Source: an uncultured Lachnospiraceae bacterium
Lineage (GTDB): Bacteria > Bacillota > Clostridia > Lachnospirales > Lachnospiraceae
Assembly (NCBI GenBank): GCA_947643615.1
Contig: CANRWO010000033.1
Coordinates: forward strand, 1-38,983
Reading direction: 5' to 3'
DNA: 38,983 bases
The notes under the pieces are model-generated. The model did no database searches. It was given only the letters and a program-made list of their open reading frames with translations, and was not told the origin of the DNA. Each line of letters begins with the position of its first letter. Positions within the stretch are counted from its first letter, which is position 1. Below are positions 1-6,872 of this stretch, one piece after another. Both the position numbers and the translations under genes were made by a program.

Positions 1-89
1 TTACTTAGAAGAAAATGCAAGTGGATTTTAGCGATAATTAATCACCGACTATATAGATGATGAATAGCTGATTTTGGAGAGAAACATAG

Positions 90-551
90 ATGAAAGAAAT
101 AATTGCATATGAAATGTTATATAATAAAGCATTGAAGTATCAGAATGACATAATATGTGTTCCTTTTCAAAAAGAATATTGGAATGAATATATGAAAATA
201 TATAATGAATGTTTTTACAAAATGAGAAAAGCGTTAGAAGTTGAGCCAATAAATTTTTACTATGATTATTCCCAAATTAAAGATAAAATGAATGATATTT
301 TTCTTTTTTTGCAAAATGGAGTAATGGTAGGTGCTGTTTCTTGCTATGAAAATGAAATAGATGATTTGATTGTTGAGCAATCGTTTCAAGGACAGGGTAT
401 AGGACAAAAATTGTTGTTATGGGGAATGAACCATATAAAGGAACAAGGCTATGAAGAAATTATTTTGCATGTAGCTGAATGGAATCAAAATGCAGTGAAG
501 TTGTATTTGAAAAATGGATTTAGCATTAAGAAAAGAGAGAGGGTGCGTTAA
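90..551 (+). CDS. GNAT-family N-acetyltransferase
   Basis: Predicted GCN5-related N-acetyltransferase of 153 residues, which would move an acetyl group from acetyl-CoA to an amine on an unknown substrate. The C-terminal half carries the acetyl-CoA-binding motif A (QGQGIGQKLL, about residues 101-110) after a beta strand (DDLIVEQSF), and ends with the usual NAVKLYLKNGF segment (motif B region). The first 60 residues do not resemble a typical GNAT core and may set substrate specificity. The ATG is preceded by GGAGAG at about 77-82. The gene is AT-rich compared with most of the window and stands alone, with no visible operon partner. The family is clear; the substrate is unknown. Confidence 0.85.
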   Translation: MKEIIAYEMLYNKALKYQNDIICVPFQKEYWNEYMKIYNECFYKMRKALEVEPINFYYDYSQIKDKMNDIFLFLQNGVMVGAVSCYENEIDDLIVEQSFQGQGIGQKLLLWGMNHIKEQGYEEIILHVAEWNQNAVKLYLKNGFSIKKRERVR

Positions 552-584
552 AGGAAATAGTATTTTTAGCAAATTTTCCTTTAA
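548..584. terminator. Hairpin overlapping the end of the acetyltransferase gene
   Basis: Arms TTAAAGGAAA (548-557) and TTTCCTTTAA (575-584) form a perfect 10-bp stem that includes the stop codon of the preceding gene. No clear T tract follows, so it may be a weak or bidirectional terminator, or only an mRNA 3' stabiliser. Confidence 0.4.
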
Positions 585-595
585 TGATATTAAAG

Positions 596-615
596 ACATG
601 GTGCTAGCACCATGT
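596..615. repeat. Perfect 20-bp palindrome
   Basis: ACATGGTGCT followed directly by AGCACCATGT is a perfect, spacer-less palindrome in non-coding DNA 45 bp after the acetyltransferase gene. It could be a protein-binding site or a scar of an inserted element. No T run follows, so it is not a standard terminator. Confidence 0.5.
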
Positions 616-775
616 AACAAGGACATTATGGAGAAAATATGTGTTGGATTTGTTACGCTTTAGCGTCTTAGAATACCTTATTTTACAGGGCGTTGGGGGC
701 ATGGGTATGATGTGGAGGATATTTTATACTTTTGTTCTCAAAAATAGCTTTTATTGCATAATATTTCAAAAATGA

Positions 776-829
776 GTTGCCAAATTGCCGGGAATTGCTA
801 TAATAAATGCGTGGCAACATTTTGGCAAC
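776..829 (+). promoter_or_regulatory. Promoter-like site with flanking inverted repeat
   Basis: TTGCCA (777-782) and TATAAT (799-804) are separated by 16 bp. GTTGCCAAA (776-784) overlaps the -35 and has its exact inverse TTTGGCAAC at 821-829, near the expected start of transcription, with a further GTGGCAAC at 811-818. The arrangement resembles an operator-controlled promoter. Only the clpP remnant lies downstream, so this may be a leftover of a lost gene. Confidence 0.4.
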
Positions 830-899
830 AGAAAATCAGCAAGCCATAATAAATGATGTAATTGATGTAAAAATGGGCGTGTATTTACATAAAGCTTAA

Positions 900-1025
900 A
901 CAAATATAGTTAAGCGCAACAAAGAACAGGCCGAGGCTGACACGGAGCGGGACAACTATATGTCTGCGGAGGAGGCGCTGTCCTATGGACTGATTGACGC
1001 CATCATTGATAAGAGACAGATATAG
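900..1025 (+). pseudogene. clpP 3' remnant (Clp protease proteolytic subunit)
   Basis: An open frame without a start codon ends at TAG 1023-1025 and reads through [20 protein letters not shown] (from 939). This matches the conserved C-terminal part of the ClpP serine peptidase, where DTxRDxxMSAEEAxxYGLID is a family hallmark. The catalytic Ser/His core is absent and only about 40 codons remain of roughly 195. An in-frame stop (897-899) lies immediately upstream. This is a decayed 3' fragment, perhaps from a ClpP-like protease gene carried by a phage or element. No function is expected. Confidence 0.7.
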
Positions 1026-1045
1026 CATATTTGTTTTTGATGTAA

Positions 1046-1081
1046 ATCCCATGAGATGCTTTTATGAAAATCTCATGAGAT
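1046..1081. promoter_or_regulatory. Paired palindromic operator-like sites
   Basis: ATCTCATGAGAT (1070-1081) is a perfect 12-bp palindrome. ATCCCATGAGAT (1046-1057) is the same site with one mismatch, 24 bp upstream (a little over two helical turns). The second copy ends 2 bp before the -35 box of the following promoter, the usual place for a repressor or activator to act. No cognate regulator can be named. Confidence 0.5.
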
Positions 1082-1083
1082 GC

Positions 1084-1112
1084 TTGACACCATCGGCGGT
1101 CAATGCTATAAT
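1084..1112 (+). promoter_or_regulatory. Consensus sigma-A promoter
   Basis: TTGACA (1084-1089), a 17-bp spacer and TATAAT (1107-1112): a perfect match to the vegetative promoter consensus. Transcription would start at about 1119. The next complete signal downstream is the terminator at 1375-1408, then the MFS gene at 1475. Confidence 0.8.
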
Positions 1113-1214
1113 GAAACTCAATGTGGATCGGCAGCATTACAGGTATTTACGCGGATCACAGATTTTTAAGTTTTCAATAATGAATGGATGAAAAAACGGA
1201 AGGGAGAGCGCAGA

Positions 1215-1310
1215 ATGTCCGGACTGGGTTATATACCAATCTGCAGCAGCAGTTCAATATCGAAAACATGCAGAAATTCATGTTTACGGGATTACTGCGC
1301 CCTTTTTTAG
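1215..1310 (+). CDS. Possible small leader peptide (31 aa, Cys/Ser-rich)
   Basis: The ATG at 1215 follows AGGGAGAG (1200-1207) at good spacing and opens a 31-codon frame with four cysteines and a run of serines, ending at TAG 1308-1310. Its last codons overlap the 5' strand of stem P1 (1288-1299), so a translating or stalled ribosome would open that stem. This arrangement is known from translation-attenuated drug-resistance genes. A competing frame, 1184-1384, lacks a ribosome binding site but ends inside the terminator stem. Neither resembles a known peptide family. Coding status is uncertain. Confidence 0.3.
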   Translation: MSGLGYIPICSSSSISKTCRNSCLRDYCALF

Positions 1311-1374
1311 GCCATTGGCCGGATGCCCTCCGGAGAATGGGGATTAAAAACAGACTTTTTCGCAGTAATTCCAG

Positions 1375-1408
1375 AACAGTTTGACAAAAGGTGTCAGGCT
1401 GTTTTTTT
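1375..1408 (+). terminator. Intrinsic terminator before the MFS gene
   Basis: Stem AACAG-TT-TGACA (1375-1386) pairs with TGTCA-GG-CTGTT (1392-1403) through two T-G wobbles, with loop AAAGG, followed by a T run to 1408. This is a strong rho-independent terminator signature 66 bp before the MFS start. Confidence 0.8.
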
Positions 1409-1474
1409 GTTGCCGTGATACGGAACGGTTCAGAAATAAAAGGATTTATCCGCTGAAGGGGAAAGGAATTATTT

Positions 1475-2884
1475 ATGAATGCGAAAAAGAATACTTTACA
1501 ATTTAAATTAAAGAGAAACGTACCTCTTGACTATATCAGTGCTTTCATCACAAGTCTGAATATGCAGAGTTCCATATGGGTGTTGTATCTGGCATATTGC
1601 GGACTGAGCCTGGCTCAGATCGGACTGCTGGAGGGTATTTATCATGCCACCAGCATAGTGTTTGAGATCCCTTCCGGCGCCCTGGCAGATCTGCTGGGCA
1701 GGAAGAAGAGCATGCTTCTTGGCAGGATCTGCATAGGGATTTCCTGCGTGATCATGCTGTTTTCCAAAAGCTTCGGCCTGTTTTCACTTAGCTTTATTAT
1801 ACAGGCACTGGGAAACAACTTTAATTCCGGTTCGGAGGAGGCGCTTGTCTATGACAGTATGAAATACATCGGGCAGGAAGAGCATTATATGCGGGTCTAT
1901 GGGAGGCTCAATATTATAATAGAAGTGTCTCAGGGGATTGCCACTGTGGCCGGAGGTATCCTTGCAGAATACTCTTATTTCTGGTGTTACGGAGCCTGTG
2001 TGGTAATCGCCGTACTGTCCCTGCTTCCGGTACTGCTTCTGACGGAAGCGCCCTGTGACCGTCAGGGGAAAGAGAGGACAACCGTCAGGGAGCTTGTGAC
2101 CGCCCATTTCAGTGCATGCTTTCGCATCCTGCGGTGGGATGCGCGCATCTTGAAGAATATTTTGTTTTATTCCGTGGTTTTTGCCGCCCAGACGCTGCTG
2201 TTTTTCTACAGCCAGCAGTATTACCACGAATACGGATATAATAAAATAGAGATCAGCCTGATCCTGCTGGCAGTGAGCCTGGCTTCCTGTGCCGGGGCGG
2301 CATTGAGTGAGAAAATATACCGGCGTTTGGGAAAAAAGGTGGTGGCCTTGTCCACTGTTTTCATTGCCGGCTCTCTGATCAGTTACGGATTCGAAAATAT
2401 CGGGGTATCGGTTGGGGCGTTTTGCACCGCCGGATTTTTCAATTCCGTTCTCTATCCGGTGCAGTCCGACTCCCTGAATCAGCTGATCCCGTCCGAGCAG
2501 AGAGCTACCCTGATTTCCGTCAACAGCCTGTTCTTCTCTGTGGCCATGATCCTCTTGTTCCCGGCGGCCGGGGCGCTGGCGGATCATATGGGCCTTACGG
2601 TGGTACTGGCCGGTATCGGACTGGCAGTTCTGGCATTTGCGGCTGTTTTCGCTTTAATAGTGATACCTTTTCCGGTTTCCGGCCAGAAACAGCGCCGTCA
2701 CCGCCGCAGCCAATGCCTCCGCCGCAACGATGGAGACCCAGATGCCGTCGATGCCCCAGAATACAGGGAGAATCAGGATCGCGGCGACCTGAAACACCAT
2801 GGTCCTCAGGAAGGAAATCACTGCGGAGATCAGGCCGTTGTTCAGAGCGGTGAAAAATCCCGATCCATAGATGGCGATGCCTGA
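1475..2884 (+). CDS. MFS transporter with altered C-terminus
   Basis: Major facilitator superfamily exporter. The N-terminal half shows TM1-TM6 with the MFS loop 2-3 signature (GALADLLGRKKSMLLGR, about residues 68-84). The second half shows further membrane segments up to about residue 400 (LAVLAFAAVFALIVI). From about residue 400 the frame becomes hydrophilic, rich in Arg, Gln and Asp, and runs antisense through the last 230 bp of the convergent MATE gene. The normal stop therefore seems to have been lost, and the true protein would be about 400 residues. The ATG at 1475 has GGGGAAAGG upstream. A terminator-containing leader precedes it. The substrate is unknown; a drug exporter is plausible given the MATE/MarR neighbours. 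Confidence 0.8.
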   Translation: MNAKKNTLQFKLKRNVPLDYISAFITSLNMQSSIWVLYLAYCGLSLAQIGLLEGIYHATSIVFEIPSGALADLLGRKKSMLLGRICIGISCVIMLFSKSFGLFSLSFIIQALGNNFNSGSEEALVYDSMKYIGQEEHYMRVYGRLNIIIEVSQGIATVAGGILAEYSYFWCYGACVVIAVLSLLPVLLLTEAPCDRQGKERTTVRELVTAHFSACFRILRWDARILKNILFYSVVFAAQTLLFFYSQQYYHEYGYNKIEISLILLAVSLASCAGAALSEKIYRRLGKKVVALSTVFIAGSLISYGFENIGVSVGAFCTAGFFNSVLYPVQSDSLNQLIPSEQRATLISVNSLFFSVAMILLFPAAGALADHMGLTVVLAGIGLAVLAFAAVFALIVIPFPVSGQKQRRHRRSQCLRRNDGDPDAVDAPEYRENQDRGDLKHHGPQEGNHCGDQAVVQSGEKSRSIDGDA

Positions 2885-3982
2885 AAACAGGAAGGAAAAG
2901 GAGAAAATGGAAAAGCCTCTGAGGGTCAGCGCCAGCAGTCCGGCATCGTAACCCACAAATAAAAGGGACAGAGGCCTGGCCAGGACTTCCCCGAGAAACA
3001 GCATTCCCACGGAGAACAGTCCGATAATGACCAGGCTCTTTCCTAGGAGGCTTTTTAATTCGCTGTGATTTCCGGCGCCGTAATGAAACCCGATGACCGG
3101 AGCCGTCCCGATGGTATATCCGATGAAGGCGGCTATAAAGATCAGGCACACATACATCAGTACACCATATGCCGCAACTCCGTTTTCTCCTGCGTGCTTC
3201 ATCAGCTGCATGTTATAAAGCATGCCCACCAGGGACATGGAGATATTGCTCATAAGCTCGGAGGAGCCGTTTGTACAGGTTTTCAGAAGGGCCCTGGGAT
3301 CTAAAACAGGCCTGGTAAGCCTTAAGAGGCTTGTGTTAGGGCGCAAAAAATAGAGTACCGGAATCACACCGCCGATGCACTGGCTTATGGCGGTGGCAAT
3401 GGCAGCGCCGGCAACGCCCCAACGGAATACGGCTATGAACAGGGCATCCAGCACCATGTTAGCGACACCTGCGGCCACCGTGGTGTACAGTCCCAGCTGG
3501 GGCCTCTCCGCTGTGATAAAGAAGCTTTGAAATTCCTGCTGGAGCATAAAGGCGGGGATGGCTGCCAGTATGATCCGTCCATAAAGGACACAGTTCTCCA
3601 GCAGTTCTCCCTCTGCGCCCAGAAGGGAAGCCACAGGCCGGATGAGGATAACGCCCAGGACAGCCACCATAACACCCAGGGAGGCGGATACACACACCAG
3701 CATGGAGAACAGCCTGTTTGCCCTGGGGAGCTTTCCTTCCCCCATGGTCAGGGAGATCAGGGCGCTGCCTCCGGTGCCGAACATAAAACCGAAAGCCCCC
3801 AGGATCATGAGGAAGGGCATAATAAAGTTGACGGCGGCAAAGGGAGTCTTGCCCACATAATTGGATACGAAAAATCCGTCCACCACGCCGTATATGGAGG
3901 TGAATATCATCATGGCAATGGATGGAAAGGTAAAACGTAGAAGCTTTTTATAAGTAAAATGATCGGATAACTGAATGTTCAT
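2654..3982 (-). CDS. MATE-family multidrug efflux transporter
   Basis: Multi-antimicrobial extrusion (MATE, NorM/DinF superfamily) protein of about 442 residues with roughly twelve membrane segments, driven by Na+ or H+. Supporting segments include FTFPSIAMMIFTSIYGVVDG near the N-terminus, typical of the first MATE helix, and the C-terminal NRKRYHY tail common in clostridial MATE proteins. I chose the start at 3982 (MNIQLSDHF...) because AAAGAAAGG lies upstream. A start at 4033 would add 17 residues but has no ribosome binding site. It follows the marR gene on the same strand (91 bp apart), so both are probably co-transcribed from the promoter at 4570-4598. Its 3' end overlaps the aberrant tail of the convergent MFS frame. 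Confidence 0.9.
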   Translation of the reverse strand: MNIQLSDHFTYKKLLRFTFPSIAMMIFTSIYGVVDGFFVSNYVGKTPFAAVNFIMPFLMILGAFGFMFGTGGSALISLTMGEGKLPRANRLFSMLVCVSASLGVMVAVLGVILIRPVASLLGAEGELLENCVLYGRIILAAIPAFMLQQEFQSFFITAERPQLGLYTTVAAGVANMVLDALFIAVFRWGVAGAAIATAISQCIGGVIPVLYFLRPNTSLLRLTRPVLDPRALLKTCTNGSSELMSNISMSLVGMLYNMQLMKHAGENGVAAYGVLMYVCLIFIAAFIGYTIGTAPVIGFHYGAGNHSELKSLLGKSLVIIGLFSVGMLFLGEVLARPLSLLFVGYDAGLLALTLRGFSIFSFSFLFSGIAIYGSGFFTALNNGLISAVISFLRTMVFQVAAILILPVFWGIDGIWVSIVAAEALAAAVTALFLAGNRKRYHY

Positions 3983-4073
3983 AAAATGATCAGGCCTTTC
4001 TTTGTTTTCTATGATGTTTTCTATGATACCCATGAGGGTTTTCTGTTATTAGCATACGGGACAGCGGTTTGCG

Positions 4074-4526
4074 TCAGGATTTTACTTTCAGAAATTCCCG
4101 AAGCAGGGAGCAGCGCTTTCCCGCCATTTCCACAAACAATTGATTCTCCTCGTCGCTGAAAGCGGCAAATACCTGATTTTCTGCCTGCTTTAAGGGGACG
4201 ACGGTTTGCTCTGCAAGCGCCCTTCCCGCCGGTGTAAAAATTACATGCTTGCTCTTGCGGTTTCCCGGAACAGGCTCCAGCTTTATGATGCATTGCTGTT
4301 CTAAGCCTTTTAATGCTGTATTGATGGTCTGGCGGCTGAAAAACCAGCCATTGCAGATATCCGCCTGGGTGATTTCCTCCTCGGAGCCGTATACGGCATA
4401 GAGAATCCAGAGGGCGGCATCGGATAAATTATGGCGAAGTGCATAATCATGATAGATGTCATCGAGTTCTTTATCAAACTGATCCAGCATGGCGGTATAC
4501 TTGCTGTATTGATTCGTGTGGTCCAT
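4074..4526 (-). CDS. MarR-family transcriptional regulator
   Basis: A 150-residue winged-helix regulator of the MarR family. The central DNA-binding part reads ITQADICNGWFFSRQTINTA (helix-turn-helix, about residues 52-71), followed by a wing around EPVPGNRKSKHVIFTPAGR. Flanking N- and C-terminal helices form the dimer region. AAGGAGG sits 6 nt before the ATG. The gene is first in a probable two-gene unit with the MATE exporter, and its promoter carries two copies of one palindrome, so it most likely represses itself and the exporter until a ligand binds. The ligand is unknown. Confidence 0.9.
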   Translation of the reverse strand: MDHTNQYSKYTAMLDQFDKELDDIYHDYALRHNLSDAALWILYAVYGSEEEITQADICNGWFFSRQTINTALKGLEQQCIIKLEPVPGNRKSKHVIFTPAGRALAEQTVVPLKQAENQVFAAFSDEENQLFVEMAGKRCSLLREFLKVKS

Positions 4527-4549
4527 GGGGAAGCCTCCTTATAATATAT

Positions 4550-4598
4550 TCCGAAATCGGACAAAACACATTATAATCCGAAGCCGGACAAAAGTCAA
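4550..4598 (-). promoter_or_regulatory. marR-MATE promoter with two operator palindromes
   Basis: On the minus strand TTGACT (4598-4593) and TATAAT (4575-4570) are 17 bp apart. TCCGAAGCCGGA (4577-4588) fills the spacer and TCCGAAATCGGA (4550-4561) lies just downstream of the -10. Both are followed on the plus strand by CAAAA and are 27 bp apart. A MarR dimer bound there would block RNA polymerase, which implies autorepression. Confidence 0.75.
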
Positions 4599-4710
4599 TG
4601 GCTTTTATTTTTGCGCTGTCTGTTTTGTACACTGCTCTGAACTATATTTGTGGCTTTGCAGGAACCCCCGGGTATCATCTCATGGATGTCGAAGGGCCTT
4701 TTCTCCATAA

Positions 4711-4738
4711 TTGACAAAAAATACCGAAAGGCTATAAT
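4711..4738 (+). promoter_or_regulatory. Sigma-A promoter upstream of the lipoprotein gene
   Basis: TTGACA (4711-4716), a 16-bp spacer and TATAAT (4733-4738). The transcript would have a leader of about 220 nt before the lipoprotein gene at 4963. I see no ORF with a good ribosome binding site and no clear terminator in that leader. Confidence 0.6.
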
Positions 4739-4962
4739 TATATAGAAGAACCTAAGCGAAAATCCGATGATGCTGCCGGAATGGAAGGCGAATGCCGCAA
4801 ACACGCCCCAGGGTTAATAGGTACGAATCGTGAAATAGACCAATGCGGCGGATTACTTATCGGAGCGAAAAAATATTTGAAAAAGTTTAAGTAGAATGTC
4901 AGGCTGGAACATTCAGAAAGAATATTGTAGTAGATAGAATCAATGTGAAAGGATCAGACAGG

Positions 4963-5772
4963 GTGAGTAAGAGGGGGAATCGGATCAAATATGTCCTGAC
5001 AGCAGTCTGGTGCGCCGGGATACTGGTGTTGGGAGGCTGTTCCGATAGAAACGAGGGTACATGGAAATCGGAATATGAAAAAATTATGGCAGTTATGGAA
5101 CGAAAGCACAGCTGCAGAGGAGTGAGCGCGGCCAATGCCAAAACAGGGAGGAGATATCCTTATAAGTGCCCCGTAATGGAAAACACAGGTTTTTTGGAGC
5201 GGGGGAATACAAATCCTGAAAACAGTGTCCCGGAAGAAATGATTCAGGCATTGTCAACGGCGCTGCAAAATAATACCCTTGAGGAATATCTGGCAGAAAT
5301 ATCCGCTGAGTATGCCCTGCTTTCAGAGGACGAGATCAAGCGGTATGTGCGGAAGGATTCTAACGGTATACTGGAAAGTTTTTATATTGAGTATATGGAA
5401 GGCGGCGGGGAATGGTTTCTCTTTGGGAGGGACAATGACATAATCGTCCGCCAGAAAACGGATCAGGAGGAATATCCCTATTGTTATTACAAATTTTCCT
5501 GCCAGGACGAGCGGTACGGAAGCGCGCTCAGAGCATACGGAAAAAATGAGGACTATTTCTTTATCAGCTGGGAGGATGACGACTATCTGGTGGTTACGAA
5601 GAGGGCAGACGGGCAGGTGAACGGGATTGCGGTATACCAGATGCATGGATATACTTTTATCGGATGGATATTAGGGTTGGAAAAGACTTCTGGGGGAGGG
5701 GTTGAAAAAACCTTTTACACTTATGTTTCCAACGGTAATTATATACAGGGGACTTTTTTCCTGGACTATTAG
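4963..5772 (+). CDS. Putative lipoprotein, unknown function
   Basis: A 269-residue predicted exported lipoprotein. The N-terminus has a positively charged stretch (SKRGNRIK), a hydrophobic core and a lipobox LGGC, so the mature protein would start with a lipidated Cys at about residue 26 and sit on the outer face of the membrane. GTG at 4963 is preferred because AAAGGA lies 9 nt upstream. An in-frame GTG at 4945 has no ribosome binding site. The rest is acidic and soluble, with many aromatic residues in the C-terminal half (YFFISWEDDDYLVV, then a Gly-rich end). I do not recognise the family. The gene is monocistronic or weakly linked to the kinase that starts 45 bp later. Confidence 0.7.
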   Translation: MSKRGNRIKYVLTAVWCAGILVLGGCSDRNEGTWKSEYEKIMAVMERKHSCRGVSAANAKTGRRYPYKCPVMENTGFLERGNTNPENSVPEEMIQALSTALQNNTLEEYLAEISAEYALLSEDEIKRYVRKDSNGILESFYIEYMEGGGEWFLFGRDNDIIVRQKTDQEEYPYCYYKFSCQDERYGSALRAYGKNEDYFFISWEDDDYLVVTKRADGQVNGIAVYQMHGYTFIGWILGLEKTSGGGVEKTFYTYVSNGNYIQGTFFLDY

Positions 5773-5817
5773 GGCAGGGAATATTTTGGTTTCGCAGGGA
5801 AAGGCGTGGTTATCATT

Positions 5818-6732
5818 ATGATATATACTGTTACATGCAATCCGGCTTTGGATTATGTCATAGGAGTCAAATCGCTTGAAACAGGAGCGACGAACCGTGC
5901 TGTTTCCGAGCAGCTTCTGCCCGGAGGAAAGGGACTTAACGTTTCAACCATCCTCCAACACCTTGGGGTAGATAATATTGCCCTGGGATTCATTGCCGGG
6001 TTTACGGGTGAAGAGGTCAGAAGAACGTTTGAGGCGATGGGGGGAAGGAGCGACTTTATAGAACTGAAAGAAGGTTTTTCCAGAATTAATGTGAAGATCA
6101 AGTCGGACTTGGAAACGGAGATCAATGCCGCCGGGCCTGTGATCGACAGCCGGGCTCTGGGGCAGCTTATGGAAAAACTGAATCTGCTGCAGGATGGGGA
6201 TATGCTGGTACTTGCAGGGAGTATTCCTGCCTCACTGCCGGATACGTTATATCGCGATATCATGAAAATGCTTTCCCGCCGCAATATTAAGATCGTGGTA
6301 GATGCCGCAAAGGAGCTGCTTGTAAACGTACTGCCGCACAGGCCGTTTCTGGTAAAGCCAAACAGCCATGAGTTGGAGGAAATATTTGATGTAAAGCTCA
6401 GAACCCGGGAAGAGGCGGCTTTGTATGGGCGAAAGCTGCAGGAAATGGGGGCCGTAAATGTGCTGGTTTCCATGGCAGGGGAAGGAGCCGTACTTTTGGC
6501 GGAGTCAGGCGAAGTTTTGATGAGCAGGGTTCCCAGGGGAAAGGTCAGAAATTCCGTGGGGGCAGGGGATTCCATGGTGGCCGGGTTTCTTGCCGGCTGG
6601 TGTGAGAGAGGCGACTATGCCCATGCGTTTAAGATGGGGATTTCCGCCGGCAGCGCCAGCGCCTTTTCGGATCTGCTGGCAACAAAGGAAGAAATCTGCC
6701 GGGTGTATGACTCATTTGAAATTTCGCAATGA
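5818..6732 (+). CDS. fruK: 1-phosphofructokinase (PfkB family)
   Basis: Sugar kinase of the ribokinase/PfkB family, 304 residues, best fitting 1-phosphofructokinase (fructose-1-phosphate plus ATP to fructose-1,6-bisphosphate). The N-terminus MIYTVTCNPALDYVI is typical of FruK/LacC enzymes. The substrate-binding GGKGLN is at about 36-41, and the ATP/anion-hole signature NSVGAGDSMVAGF carries the catalytic Asp at about 251. The start at 5818 fits the family N-terminus; an upstream GTG at 5806 is less likely. PTS enzyme I follows 140 bp later, consistent with a role in PTS fructose use, but no fructose EII gene is visible. Tagatose-6-phosphate kinase is an alternative within the same family. Confidence 0.82.
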   Translation: MIYTVTCNPALDYVIGVKSLETGATNRAVSEQLLPGGKGLNVSTILQHLGVDNIALGFIAGFTGEEVRRTFEAMGGRSDFIELKEGFSRINVKIKSDLETEINAAGPVIDSRALGQLMEKLNLLQDGDMLVLAGSIPASLPDTLYRDIMKMLSRRNIKIVVDAAKELLVNVLPHRPFLVKPNSHELEEIFDVKLRTREEAALYGRKLQEMGAVNVLVSMAGEGAVLLAESGEVLMSRVPRGKVRNSVGAGDSMVAGFLAGWCERGDYAHAFKMGISAGSASAFSDLLATKEEICRVYDSFEISQ

Positions 6733-6872
6733 GCGGTTAGTCTGTATACAGAGGCCGGCGGGGGAAACAATCTTACAGCCGGCTCCTGCGTATGGGGATG
6801 AAAGTGCAATCAATACCGCGTAAAAAGTGTCGGCATTTATAAAGTTTGCCGTATCGGGAGGGAGTCCGCAGA

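Larger units (their letters stand above)
1119..1408 (+). ncRNA. Candidate structured leader/attenuator RNA or sRNA
   Basis: The segment runs from a consensus promoter to an intrinsic terminator and contains no convincing protein gene. Its 3' half can fold into a compact branched structure. P1 pairs 1288-1299 with 1361-1372 (12 bp, one G-U). Inside P1, P2 pairs CCATT 1312-1316 with AATGG 1336-1340, capped by CCGGA/TCCGG (1319-1323/1329-1333). P3 pairs AAAAA 1346-1350 with TTTTT 1356-1360. The terminator hairpin begins 2 nt after P1. I see no separate promoter between the terminator and the MFS exporter at 1475, so read-through control of that gene (riboswitch or translation attenuator) is a good hypothesis. 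A stand-alone sRNA is the alternative. I do not recognise the family. Confidence 0.55.

Noticed and set aside
1784..2587. Long antisense open frame opposite the MFS gene
   Set aside because: Composition is low-quality (His/Gln/Arg-rich, no domains) and the plus-strand frame is a clear membrane transporter; it is a shadow frame.
5853..6575. Antisense frame of 240 codons opposite the 1-phosphofructokinase
   Set aside because: Ser/Pro-rich shadow of a well-conserved kinase with no ribosome binding site or family features.
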